Shown: positions 48,248-59,297 of the stretch, in pieces | Position numbering within the stretch: the stretch's first letter is position 1 | How the letters are laid out: each line of letters starts with the position of its first letter | From: Anaeramoeba flamelloides | Taxonomy: Eukaryota > Metamonada > Anaeramoebidae | Length of the DNA stretch: 64,000 nt | Direction of reading: 5' to 3' | NCBI GenBank assembly: GCA_027625915.1 | Contig: JANTQA010000051.1 | Span: forward strand, 682,501 to 746,500 | Made by a program: the position numbers and the translations under genes | The notes under the pieces: model-generated | The model's input: the letters and a program-made list of their open reading frames with translations, nothing else | The model's database searches: none | What the model was told of the DNA's origin: nothing

Positions 48248-49948
48248 TTATTTTTTTTCTTTTTGGGAAACATGATCATTTTCATCTTCCTTTTCATTTT
48301 CTTCAAAAACATTTTTAATTAATTTACTTAAAAATAAGGGGCAATGATTTGGACTAAAAAAAATAGGGATTGTGAGGAATTCGGGAAAGGGTTTTTTGCT
48401 TTCTCCAAGGCAGATATCCGTTGGTTCGTATAAAATATCATTATCTAAATCGTCTTGATCTGTTTTCACTTCAAAAACAATTTTTCTTTTAGTATTTTTT
48501 TGGGCACATTGGCATAAAAAGGTGTTTTTTGAAATGGATTGCACTTTAACACCGCTTAGCATTTGTTGGAAGGAGTTGATTCTAAATTCGGTTTCTAAAG
48601 CCTGTGCAGTTTTCTTTGTCATTTGAAGTTTCTCCTTTTCAATTAAATTTGTGATTTGTTGTTGTAATTTTTTCTTGTCAGTGTTTAATTCTTTAATTTT
48701 GTTGTTTAAACCTTGGATTTGTGAATTCAGCTCTAGGTTAATATTCCCCGTTTTATAATTTTTTTTGACATTCTTTTGCTTATTTGGATCTTTGTTGAGC
48801 CTTTCTGTCAATTCATTGAATTCTCTTTCGATTTTTTTTAATTTCAAATTCAATTTTTTATTTGTTTTTTCCAAAAGAACATTCTGACTATTGATTTGAT
48901 TTTTTTGTTTATTTTTCACTTCTTCTTTTTTTAATAGAGTTTTTAACTTTTTATTTTCCTTCTCAAGTTTGTCAAGTTCAATTTGTTGGATTTGTTGTTG
49001 TTGAATTATTGATTTTTTAAATTCCTCAAATATTTGTTCAGTTTTAAAAATTTGATTGCTTTCAAAATTTTCTTCTTCTTTTTTCTTTTCTTGTTTTTTT
49101 TTCTTTTCTTTTTCAATTCCAATTTCCTCTTCCTCACCTTTTTCTTGATCTTGTTCTTCCACCTTAGATTCAATTTCATTTTCATTGTTATCGATTATGT
49201 TTAAAAAATCGCCTTCATCTTCTTCGTCGCCTTCTTCTCCACTATCATTTTTTGATTTTGGTTGTTTTGCAAATTTCAGACTTTCCACACGACTAGAGTC
49301 AGAATTCTCATTTTGAAAGATATCAAATTCACTTGATAATTCAAAAAGTCGATAATCTTCAGAATCCTCCTTATCTGTATTTGAAATTGTCATTTCAGAT
49401 TCTGTTTCTGTTTCTGTTTCACTCTCACTTTCACTTTCACCCTTAGTTTTACTTTTTTTTTTGTTTTTGCTTTCATCTTTGTTCGCTTTTTTTGTCTTCA
49501 CCAAAAATGTGGAATTTCTGATTTTTTGATTTTTATAGTCCCTTTTTTGTTTGTTCTCATTTGATCCCAATTTAATAGTAGAGTTTTTATTTTCTTTTGA
49601 TTCAAGTTTTTTTAAATACCTTTCTTCAACTCGGTGTTTTAAATCATATTGTGAATTTGTAATATCAGAAATGAAGAGTGATTTTCTTGTCTTTTTTTTG
49701 TTTTGTTTGTTTTTTTTTTGTTTTTGGCTTACATTTGTGTTTTGCTGGTTTTTCTTTGTTGGGTGAGAATTTTCTTTTGATTCTTCTTTTTTTTTTGAGC
49801 CTTTTGGGAGAGACTTTCCTTGTTTTTTCAGTGTAAACATCTCGGTATGAGATCGTTTACGGTTATTAGGAGAAAGCACTTCAAAATCTAATCCTTCACA
49901 AAACTGCGAATAACCTGTGACTTGTCTATTTTTTAAGGTTGAGTTCAT
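48248..49948 (-). CDS. CSM1: Csm1/Pcs1-like chromosome-segregation protein
   Basis: A single exon of 566 residues. The first 310 residues are charged and low in complexity (Lys/Asn-rich, a SESESETETETESE run, acidic blocks). About 315-445 form a long coiled coil (QQQQIQQIELDKLEKENKKL onward). A compact C-terminal domain occupies 460-549: FQQMLSGVKVQSISKNTFLC, then KRKIVFEVKT and FPEFLTIPIFFSPNHCPLFL. This order and these spacings match the Csm1/Pcs1 family, an RWD-like globular domain after a coiled coil. In fungi it joins the monopolin complex at kinetochores and rDNA. The usual family length is 190-250 residues, so the N-terminal half is an added disordered region. The assignment rests on pattern recognition. 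Another RWD kinetochore protein (Spc24/25-like) is the main alternative. A possible conserved N-terminal segment is FCEGLDFEVLSPNNRKRS. Confidence 0.62.
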   Translation of the reverse strand: MNSTLKNRQVTGYSQFCEGLDFEVLSPNNRKRSHTEMFTLKKQGKSLPKGSKKKEESKENSHPTKKNQQNTNVSQKQKKNKQNKKKTRKSLFISDITNSQYDLKHRVEERYLKKLESKENKNSTIKLGSNENKQKRDYKNQKIRNSTFLVKTKKANKDESKNKKKSKTKGESESESETETETESEMTISNTDKEDSEDYRLFELSSEFDIFQNENSDSSRVESLKFAKQPKSKNDSGEEGDEEDEGDFLNIIDNNENEIESKVEEQDQEKGEEEEIGIEKEKKKKQEKKKEEENFESNQIFKTEQIFEEFKKSIIQQQQIQQIELDKLEKENKKLKTLLKKEEVKNKQKNQINSQNVLLEKTNKKLNLKLKKIEREFNELTERLNKDPNKQKNVKKNYKTGNINLELNSQIQGLNNKIKELNTDKKKLQQQITNLIEKEKLQMTKKTAQALETEFRINSFQQMLSGVKVQSISKNTFLCQCAQKNTKRKIVFEVKTDQDDLDNDILYEPTDICLGESKKPFPEFLTIPIFFSPNHCPLFLSKLIKNVFEENEKEDENDHVSQKEKK

Positions 49949-51793
49949 CGTAATATAGTATTTCGTGAATACTTTTAAAATTAGAATAAAAATTGTGTTT
50001 GTGAATTCAAATTCAAAAAATAAATAGTCAAGTTGTTTAGTCTTGTTAAAACACTTTCTTCAGAATTGAATGGTTGACTAATAAATAGAAATATTGAAAT
50101 TATCTCAAAAAACTTTAAAAATTTTCATTTTTTATTTAGATTTAATTTTAACGGTAATATTTTTCAAAAATACTCAAACCATTTTTATTGTAATAAGGTG
50201 AATTCCCAAATTATTAAATTAAGTTTTGAGATATTATAGTGGACTAAACATTATTTTTCTGTATTAATCGTACTGTTCTCAAAATCCTAAGTGTAGTAAA
50301 GTCTAATCTATATTTCAAAATAAAAAGTGTTTTTTTGTTATAGACGACCTATACATCAACCGATCAAAGAAACCAATAATAAACCCAAGGTAAATATGGC
50401 ACTGATTCCTTAAAATACAATTATTTAAAAATAAATTCTTAAAATGAAGGATCAAATTGAACAATTTATCTTAAAAATAGAGTAAATTTAATTTTAATAT
50501 GTTTTATCATGCAAAAAAACAGTAAATTTTTCAAAAAAACTGAGAAAATTACAAAATAATTTGAACAAAGTTCATTCCTAATTTAAATTTCACAGAAAAT
50601 ATCAAGGAGTTTACTTTCAAAATTGATTTGAACTTGGGTATACTATAGGGTAGTAAATTAGATGTTGAATTGGAACAAGAAGAAAAAAAGCAGGGGTTTT
50701 ATTTACAAACTTAGATTATAACATTTGGGAACGTATTATTTTGATCACTTTACAATTGTTTAGTAAATGTAGTTGAAATTAGTTGTAAAATTTTGAATTA
50801 TTTACAGTTTATTCATAAATAAATGTTGACCAAAATAAATAGTTTTTTTCAGACTTTTAAAAATTTTTTTGAAATTTCAATTTGGAGTGTTTTAAAAATT
50901 TATTTATAATGTTTTAGTTTTTTAATTGCCGTTGAAAAGAAAAGTTTTGATTAGCAAGTTTATATATGAAAAATAAACATAATCTTTAGTGGATAATAGG
51001 ATCAAACTCTCTGCTATAAACAAAATATTTTTTCTTCGAATTGAAGGAAAAACCAAAAGATCTTTATATAACCAATTAAAATTTGTATATTTAAAGATCT
51101 AGTTTGCTCTCATTATTAAAAGTTTTGAAATATAATTTATTTTCAAATGATTTGAGCTACGTTATTGAAGAATTTTAATGGGATAGAATTTTAGCTGATT
51201 AATTTTTTTTTCAATTCTAGAATATTGTTTCATTTAGGATTTTTTTTTCATCACTAGACAATCACAAAACACAAGCAAATAAATAAATAAATTTCACCAA
51301 TTAAAGGATATGATTTTAAAACGATTAGTTAGAGTAAAAAAAGAAAAGGAAGTCAAGTTTTATTTTACATTCCATTTTTCAAAAAAACTTTGAAAAATAA
51401 GGAAATCTTTTTTATATATTTCGAAAACTACCAAATAGTTTTTCAAAAAATATTTCATATTTTTTATTATTATTTCCACCAATTTAAAATATTTAGTGTT
51501 TATAGATTTTGGTGACTATTAAAATGTTTAAATTTAGTTTTATTAGATCTTAAATATGCTGATTGAACACTGTAGGAATTAGAAAAACGATTTGGTAAAA
51601 ATGATCTATTGTAAGTAAATACTATTTGATTTGGAAAGTACAGTTTTTACAATTTTGCATTTTTCAGTAAATAAAAAATAAAAACCAAAAACAATAATTA
51701 AAAAAAAATATGAACCCCTTAAAAAATTTTCGAACGGTAATTTAAAATAAAAAGACAAAAATTTTTCAAAAACAAAAAAAAACCCTTCAAATA

Positions 51794-51960
51794 AACTATT
51801 TTTCATAAATTTTGACTCACTTTATAATTTTAATGGGAGTTGTTTTGAGGGTTTATTCCAGTATTCTTCACAAAAAAATATTTTCTAATTTTTGGATCAG
51901 AATCATTTTTTCTATTTTTGCAAATTGTAGTTTTGCTTTTTCAAATTTTTCTTTTTCTTT

Positions 51961-52029
<69 letters not shown>

Positions 52030-52392
52030 TCATGTGGAAAAAAAAAAAGAGATCTTCGAAAATACAAATAATCACTAAGAAAATTTTGACTATGTAATGT
52101 CTTTGAAATTGGATTTAATTATTCATAAAAAATCTTGTTGTTTAACTTTTTTTCAGTGAAAGTTCAGTAATAAAAAATCCGTAATGCTCATATCAAAAAT
52201 ATTGACTCACTTTTTTTTAGTTTTTGGTTTTATTTTTATTAATTTTTAATATATCAGGCTTTTATATATTTAGAATAACTTAAAAGAGAATTACAAATCA
52301 TATTTAGTTATTAATTGTTCTTGAATACTAAAGGATATTTTTTTTTTTTCAATTTATTATTTCAGGTGAGTCACAATTTTAGAAAAAGAGTT
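51794..52392 (+). mobile_element. family A element, copy 2
   Basis: A 599 bp element with TA at 51792-51793 and 52393-52394. Left end AACTATTTTTCATAAATTTT, right end ACAATTTTAGAAAAAGAG. The core is a run of more than 50 T (51970-52021), followed by AAAAAGATCATGTGGAAA as in copies 1 and 3. Confidence 0.8.
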
Positions 52393-53234
52393 TAGGTTAT
52401 CGAAATAACTATAGATGTATTTGTTAAAAAATAAATTTTTTTTTGCTAATTGTAAAGGTTTCGATATTTATAATATTGTTCTCAAGAGAAATTTTTAGAA
52501 TAGTAACTTAGAATTCTATAGTAAAGTTAATAATCTGTTTTGTTGTTTTTTATCATTTTTTATAACAATATGAAATATCGTTTTTGCGATTTTGTTGAAA
52601 TAAATGTTTTTTTTTTCCGATTTTATTTTGTGAGAGTTTAAAATAATTCAATTATTTATTTATTTATTTTTTGTAGATTTTCTTTTCTATCAATGTATCA
52701 TCTGTTTGATTTTTTACCATTTCTAGATGTTTTATATAAACACAAGAATAATTTTAAGAAAAAAGAGTCAGTATAAAGATAAAAAGGAAAGTGTATCAAA
52801 AAAAGTTTTTTTAAATTCTTAGACAAGAAGTTTTTTCATTTTTTGTAAAAGAGTAAATTTTTCAGAATAAAAGTTCTCCAAATTCATGTATTTAATTAAT
52901 TTTTGTGTTTTGAGATAAAACAGAATATAAATATATATTACAATTCTTTTTAAAACCATAAACACGACAACTTTATCAAAGTCAACGTGAATTATTTCTT
53001 TTTACAAAATTTATATTTTTTAAAAAACAATTATTCCAATAAACATTGAATATTGAACCTAATGTAGAAAACTTCATTTTTTTTTTTTGAAATTCTTTCA
53101 TAATGATTCAATTTGGTCTAATCTTTGAGACTTGATTTTTATTTGATAAAATATTAAATCAATAATAATCGTCACTTATTCAACTCGTTTCGATCCTTAA
53201 AATATTCTTTAAAATGGAAAAATTTAAAAAATTA

Positions 53235-53431
53235 CAGTCAGTTCCACTTTTAAGGCACAAACTTTCAATGAAATTTAAAGTACAAAAAAAATCTCAAATT
53301 AAGGCACAAAAGTTGTAATTTTTTTTTTTATAATTTATTTTACTAGAATCTGAATTTTGTGCCTTAATTTGAGATTTTTATTGTGCCTTAAATTTCGTTG
53401 CAAGTTTGTGCCTTTAAAGTGGAACTGACTG
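53235..53431. mobile_element. family C hairpin MITE, copy 2
   Basis: A 197 bp element with intact TA on both sides (53233-53234, 53432-53433). The ends CAGTCAGTTCCACTTTTAAG and CTTTAAAGTGGAACTGACTG are nearly perfect inverted repeats. Pairing extends through CTCAAATTAAGGCACAA, so nearly the whole element can fold. Confidence 0.88.
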
Positions 53432-53641
53432 TATCAGATTTTTTCTCTATGTTAACAATTATATTATTAATCCTTTTTTTTTTCTAAATTTTTTTTCCTT
53501 ACACAGTTATTTACACCTATTAAATTTTATATCCACAGTTAAAAAATCAAATTTTTTTTCCATTTTTTTCATTTCAAGATTTTACTCAATAATTATTAAC
53601 AGGTATAAACCTAAAAGTTTGATTTTTTTGGTATATTTCAC

Positions 53642-54208
53642 TTAAGTTTTACAATCCCTGAAATTTGAAAGAAGATTATATTACTTAGGGTGTAGTGACT
53701 TGTTAATTTGGTTCTTTGCTGATCGATCTTGGATTTGGTATGAGTTTTAAAAGTGGTTCAAAATGGTAATTTTTGACAATTTATTTTTTTTTAATATTTC
53801 CAAAATCAGAAATGAAGAATTTAAGATTAATAGATTAGTAGATGATAAAGAACAAATTTAAATTTTTGGGTTGTTGAAGAAAATTTTTAAATACTTTTTT
53901 GTCAATTAAAAAAATAAAATAAATTGTTTTTAAAAAGCACCAATAAAAACCAAACCTAATTAAAAATTTCAACCAAGAACCCGGAAATTTAAATTTGTTC
54001 TTTATCATCTACTAATCTATTAATCTTAAATTCTTCATTTCTGATTTTGGAAATATTAAAAAAAAATAAATTGTCAAAAATTACCATTTTGAACCACTTT
54101 TAAAACTCATACCAAATCCAAGATCGATCAGCAAAGAACCAAATTAACAAGTCACTACACCCTAAGTAATATAATCTTCTTTCAAATTTCAGGGATTGTA
54201 AACCTTAA
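53642..54208. mobile_element. near-perfect 567 bp palindromic element
   Basis: The left arm from 53642 and the right arm ending at 54208 are reverse complements over about 225 bp with one difference near the tips, including an equal 9-base T/A run. Similarity then fades toward a spacer of 80-120 bp. Both tips are TTAA followed by GTTTTACAATCCC or GGTTTACAATCCC. A related single arm is at 29532-29690. No protein is encoded. Confidence 0.85.
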
Positions 54209-54635
54209 AAAGTGTTTATTTATCATATTTCCAAAAGGAGTAAATAATATTAATAAATAATTTATTGGTTTAAATGAATTTTTTTAACAAAATTAAATTT
54301 TATATATCAAAAAAAACCCCGAAGAGATATTCATTTTCTTGTATTGTTTTTTTTTGTTAGGGGTTTACGATCTTCGATTAATTTCAAGAGATAGGAGAAT
54401 TCATGTTTTATATTTATAAAGTAATAAGAAACTCTTATTTCATATATTACCCCGAACAATTGACAGAAACAATTTTACTCATTTTTCATTTTCATTTTTT
54501 ACAATGAGATTTTTGAACAAAAAAATTCCTTTTATTTTTGTTTTTTTTTGAAACAATAAAAGATCAAAAACTCATTCTAAAATTGAGGGAATTTTTGTAA
54601 CAAAAGAATTACTGTTAATTGCAAAATAAAAAGAT

Positions 54636-54807
54636 CCAAATTTTCATTCAGCTTTCCTAAAAACACATCTCTCAATAATTAATATCAAACATCAAAAGTC
54701 CCAATTCTCAGAGGGAAATTAATGGTTTAGCTGATTTTAAGAAATAAAAGTTCCAAATGTAACATTATTATTAAAATCTTTTTTTGGAAAGCTGAATGAA
54801 AATTTTG
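54636..54807. mobile_element. family F foldback MITE, copy 2
   Basis: AAATTTTCATTCAGCTTTCC (54638-54657) pairs with GGAAAGCTGAATGAAAATTT (54786-54805). The ends match those of 16144-16340; the interiors differ. Confidence 0.7.
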
Positions 54808-55594
54808 TACCATTTATTTTAAAACAAATAGTATTAAATATTCATTAGAGTATTTTAAAAAGATTCTAAAAAATAAATTTATAAGTAACTTGAATTTATT
54901 AAAAGTCACACCTTGAAAAAAGCTTTTTATGTCAAAAAAAAATTTAGTTACAACTCATTATTTTTTGTTTCTTTCGAGACTGAAGTTTGACCAAAAAAGA
55001 ATTCAAAAAACAATATACAAAGATACAAAAATAAAAGCAAAACCCATCAAAAATTTATGAAATTACTTTTATTGGCTTGCAAGTGGCAGCTAACTCACTA
55101 AAAACCCTTGAAAATACCCAAGAAAAAGTGTACTTTATTTTTCAAAAAAAAAACCAAATGATTTACCAAGAACTTTTTTTAGATAACCCTTACTACTTTA
55201 ACCCAGCAAGGCTCCACCACACAAGAAAGAAAGAAAGAAGGAAAGAAAAAAAAAAAGAAAATATATTAATGTATTTTCTGAAATCTCACAAAACATGGTT
55301 TACACAATTCAACAACAAAATAGTTTGACTAAACAAGACATTTGATCTTTGAACAAAAAAAAAACTTTAAAAGTTCGTGTTATCTCTCAAAAATCATTTT
55401 TTTTCCAGTTTCTTCTTTTCGAAAAAAACACAATTTTTATTGATGGTAAAAAACTTTTCTTTTTTTTTACAAAAAAAAACAACTTAAGAATGGTTGTTGA
55501 AGGGTTAAAAAACAAAAAAACCACAAATATTCTTTACTTTTAAAAATCTTCACACTAACAAAAGAATGATGAAATTTATGTCTTAGAACTGTAC

Positions 55595-57685
55595 ATGAAT
55601 GAAGGTAAAGAATGGATGAAAAGATCTGCACGGAGATCAGATATAGTATCCATGTGTAAATTGTTGGGCGTTGGGTATGATGCAAGAAGGCCATCAAAAT
55701 CCCTTGAGGAATATATCTTTCTCAAGCCTTTATTGGATGGGCTTAAACTTTCGAACAATGATTTTCTTATTTCACAACTGGAGCTTTGGAAGATCAAGTA
55801 TTGTAAAAAAGATACAAAGAAACAAAAAATTGAAAATCTTTGTCGGCGTTATTTCCAATGGGTCCATTTACTTTTGAGTGCAAACAAAAAGGGCTTACAA
55901 AAGGAATTGGAAAAATTTAATTTGAAAAAGGAGGGAAGAAAAGACGCCCTGATCGCAAGACTAATAACAATTGCGTTGCCCTTTAAACAAGTCACGAAAA
56001 ACATTAAACCACTTTCACAAGAATTGTCTCTTTCTCTTGAATTAGAAAAGGAAAGAGAAAGAGAGAGAGAAAGTGAAAGGGAAAAAAAAAGGGAAAGGGA
56101 AAAGGAAATGAAAATTGAAATTGAAATGGAAAGGGAAATTGAAAGGGAAACAGAAAGAGGAAAAAGAGAAAGAGAAAGAGAAAGAGAAAGAGAAAGAGAA
56201 AGAGAAAGAGAAAGAGAAAGAGAAAGAAGACGAGAAATGGTGGAAGAAGATCAAAAAACAAAAAAAGGAAAGAAAAAACAAAAATCCTCTTCACGATCAC
56301 TGAACAAGGCTCACAATAATAAACTAAAGTTAATCAGCAATATCAATCTTGTTCAGAAAATTGTAGCTTGCCAAAAAAAGAAAAAAATCAAGGAACGAAA
56401 AAGAGAAAGGAAAGGGTTCCAAGAAAAAGAAAAACCCTTACTAATAAATTTTACAAAGATCAATTCAAATATCAAAAAAAAAAGATCTTCAGAGACGAAG
56501 AAGAGACTCTATAAATCCCAGCCACAGATTAGTGGATACCCAAAAAAGAAATTAAAGAATAAAAATCAAAAACACATGAAGAACAGTAATGATTCCCATG
56601 ATAAACAATCATTAAAACTTGTAAGAGAAAACCAAAAAGGAAATAGGAAAGTGAAACAAAGAGAAAGACCAAGAGACAGGGAAAGAAGCAAAGGAAGAGA
56701 AAGAGAAAGAGAAAGAGGCAAAGGAAGAGAACGAGACAGAGACAAAAGAAATGGAAAAAAATATCAAAAAACACTTACTGAAAGAGCAGTTATGTGTAGA
56801 AAGCGAAAAAATCTTTACGATAAAACAAACGAATCTGATCAAAGACCAGTAGCTTACCTTGATAATAGCCAGATTAATGGGGGAGAAGGGGGTGATGAGG
56901 GTTATGTTAATGTTATAAATTTTGGTCATGGGAACGATCAAGAAAGTAAAAGATCAAATAACAAGCCTCAAAATTCTCTGAAGAAGTACAAAATTGATTT
57001 TGAAAAAAAAAAAATAAGGACAAATTCAAAATTAAAGTTGGCTCAGAATCAAAAACAAATTAAAAAACGAAAACCAAACAAACCAACTTTTATCCAGAAA
57101 AGAACCCAAAAAAAAAAAAACAATCAATTGAATTTTTGGAAAAATTCCTCTGGGATACCTTACAAATTTGGAAAAGATGGTTTATCAAAACCTTTGTTAA
57201 TAAAGATTATCCCATCAAATTTCCAAAAAAATGCCAATAAAAACATTAAGAAAGTAGAGGAAATTAATTGTGATTGCCAAAATCAATCTAATTATAATTA
57301 TGGAATTAATACAATAAAAAATATAAATAATCCAAATAATACCAAAACTAAAAAAAATAAAAAAAAAACCAATTTTAATACATTTTTATCTTTAAGTCAA
57401 CCACATTACGTTACAAAACAAAATATAGACAACTGGTTCTGTCAGATGGGAAACACAAGCACAAATTTTTCACTCAAATTCCAAACTTTCCATCATCATT
57501 ATAACATTTTGAAGAATTTAAACTCACAAACAATTCAAAACTATTTAAATAAATTCCAAATCAATCACCAAAATCGTTCTCATAGCGAAAAATTGCTATT
57601 ATTGGTCCCATTTGTCTCTCAAATTCGAAAAATTGAAGCATTCACAGATAAACAAAAAATGAACTTTGATAAATTATTAAATTAA
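55595..57685 (+). CDS. SAP-domain protein with Arg/Glu/Lys-rich repeats
   Basis: The main exon encodes 696 residues. A SAP-type DNA/chromatin-binding motif lies at about residues 95-126 (SANKKGLQKELEKFNLKKEG followed by RKDALIARL). A preceding helical segment (residues 15-50, DIVSMCKLLGVGYDARRP) may be a second, divergent SAP-like unit. From 151 to 225 comes an ER/EK-rich stretch with about ten pure ER repeats coded by a GAGAAA microsatellite, then long Lys-rich low-complexity sequence. The C-terminus regains complexity (DNWFCQMGNTSTNFSLKFQT, YLNKFQINHQNRSHSEKLLL), which may be a short folded region. The high basic charge suggests a nuclear nucleic-acid-binding protein (inference). The open frame extends upstream to 55559 (KNDEIYVLELY precedes the ATG) after a possible acceptor, so the true N-terminus may lie in an earlier exon. 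Confidence 0.68.
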   Translation: MNEGKEWMKRSARRSDIVSMCKLLGVGYDARRPSKSLEEYIFLKPLLDGLKLSNNDFLISQLELWKIKYCKKDTKKQKIENLCRRYFQWVHLLLSANKKGLQKELEKFNLKKEGRKDALIARLITIALPFKQVTKNIKPLSQELSLSLELEKERERERESEREKKREREKEMKIEIEMEREIERETERGKRERERERERERERERERERERRREMVEEDQKTKKGKKKQKSSSRSLNKAHNNKLKLISNINLVQKIVACQKKKKIKERKRERKGFQEKEKPLLINFTKINSNIKKKRSSETKKRLYKSQPQISGYPKKKLKNKNQKHMKNSNDSHDKQSLKLVRENQKGNRKVKQRERPRDRERSKGRERERERGKGRERDRDKRNGKKYQKTLTERAVMCRKRKNLYDKTNESDQRPVAYLDNSQINGGEGGDEGYVNVINFGHGNDQESKRSNNKPQNSLKKYKIDFEKKKIRTNSKLKLAQNQKQIKKRKPNKPTFIQKRTQKKKNNQLNFWKNSSGIPYKFGKDGLSKPLLIKIIPSNFQKNANKNIKKVEEINCDCQNQSNYNYGINTIKNINNPNNTKTKKNKKKTNFNTFLSLSQPHYVTKQNIDNWFCQMGNTSTNFSLKFQTFHHHYNILKNLNSQTIQNYLNKFQINHQNRSHSEKLLLLVPFVSQIRKIEAFTDKQKMNFDKLLN
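56162..56226 (+). repeat. (GAGAAA)n microsatellite within the SAP gene
   Basis: About eleven hexanucleotide repeats in frame, encoding alternating Arg and Glu. Its antisense frame is a long Phe/Leu/Ser artefact. Confidence 0.95.
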
Positions 57686-58646
57686 ATTGGTGTTGTAAAT
57701 TATTTTGAAAGAAATATTTTTTAGATTTTGATTTTTTTTTTGTTTTTAGTAAAATATATAATTTCCAATTCTAAAATTTTTCATTGTTTTTTTTTTGCCC
57801 TTTTCTACTCCCTTATTTTTTTTTTTTTGATTTTTCTTTTATTTTAGTTGTTTAGAAATATTTTATATTTTTAAATTGTTTTTCTTTTTCTATATTTTAT
57901 TTGATTTTTATTTTATTTTTGTAGTAATGAACATCTATCTCAGAAGTTTAATGATAAATCAATAAATTGCTAATTAAATTATCCTTTTTTGGATTGTGGA
58001 GATTATCACAAATAGTTTTATTTTTTACCTTATTTACAAAAAATTTCTAAAAACAAAATGATAATCAAACACTTTATCTAAAATTAAAAAAATAAATGTA
58101 CATAATTATAAAAAATTTTCCTTTTAATTAATTTTTCAAGAAATTAAATAAAAATTCAAACAATCTTGAAAAAATTGCAAAAAATGTTTTAAAAAAGTTT
58201 GATAATTAAAAAAATCACAACAATATAATCAACATAAAATATCACCCCACTTTAATATCTTCAAGCTCGCACCGTTCGGGATAATCCTTAATATTTTTTT
58301 TTGTTTGGATTTTGAAAATAAAAATCATATCGAAGCATTATGATCACTATTATAAGTACAGTAATAATTACCACCACTCAAAAATTGAAAACTTCAGGAT
58401 TTTTCCACCAACAAGGATAACAAACTAATTCATAATTTTTTAATTTGTTTCAAATACTAAATTATTAAAACTCATAAAACTTATTCATTCATTTAACAAA
58501 TTAGAAGACGGTCACAAAGTCGGAACTTGTGAAAGTATCATTTTATCATTAAAATTATTTTATATTAATTTTCAAATTTTCATTCAAAGGTTAAATTTCT
58601 GACAATCACATTCTGATTTTATAATTTTCTATTTCTTCAAATTATA

Positions 58647-59297
58647 ATTTATTTTTTCAAAAAAGATGACCCGCTATATTATTTTTTTAGTACGCGACGT
58701 TGTTTATTTTTATCTCCGATTTTTATCAAAATAAAACTTTCATTTTATGATCAAAATTATTTTTTTTTAATTTCATATTTTTGTTTTACTTTTTCAAATT
58801 TTTCGATCCAGAATTATTTTTTCTAATTTTGTAAGTTTTTTATTTGTTTTTCTTTTTTTGAAAAATTTTATTTTTCCTTCTTTTTCTTTTTGTTTTCTTT
58901 ATATTTTTTTTTTATTTTTTTTTAAGAATTTTTTTTAAAAAGATCAAGTGGAAAAAAAATATCTTAAACAAGACAACTAATCACTCAAAAAAATGAGACT
59001 ATATAAAATTTCTTTTGAAATTCATTTAATTATTAGTAAAAAATCTTCTTGTTCAATTTTTTTCAAGTTAAAGTTTAGTTTTAAAAAATCGGGAATGTTT
59101 TTTTCAAAAAATAATTTTTCACATTTTTTTACCTTTTTGGTTTTTATCTTTTTTTTTGATTTCAAATATCAAAGTTCTATATATTTAAAAATAATTCAGA
59201 AATAAATTATAAAAAGTTTCAATAATTAGTTATGATTAAATATCAAAATATTAAGTATAATATATTTCAGACGAACCACAATTATTGAAATGAATTT
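58647..59297 (+). mobile_element. family A element, copy 3
   Basis: A degenerate copy of about 651 bp. The left end resembles ATTTTTTCAAAAAAGATGAC, the core is T-rich, and the signature is AAAAAGATCAAGTGGAAA near 58936, then TATATTTCAGACGAACCACA and a right end near 59297. It is more diverged than copies 1 and 2. Confidence 0.65.

Larger units (their letters stand above)
49949..55594. other. intergenic between divergent genes
   Basis: No gene is supported in 5.6 kb. It contains a family A element with a ~60 bp poly-T core (51794-52392), a family C hairpin (53235-53431), a near-perfect palindrome (53642-54208), a family F foldback (54636-54807) and about 50640-50750, which resembles 25910-26030. 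An upstream exon of the SAP gene may lie in the last 600 bp (see that entry). Confidence 0.5.

Noticed and set aside
56004-56300. Minus-strand Phe/Leu frames
   Set aside because: Antisense of the GAGAAA microsatellite in the SAP gene.
58250-58540. Patches resembling a tRNA T-loop (CACCGTTCGGGATAA)
   Set aside because: No acceptor or anticodon stem could be paired, so it is not called a tRNA.
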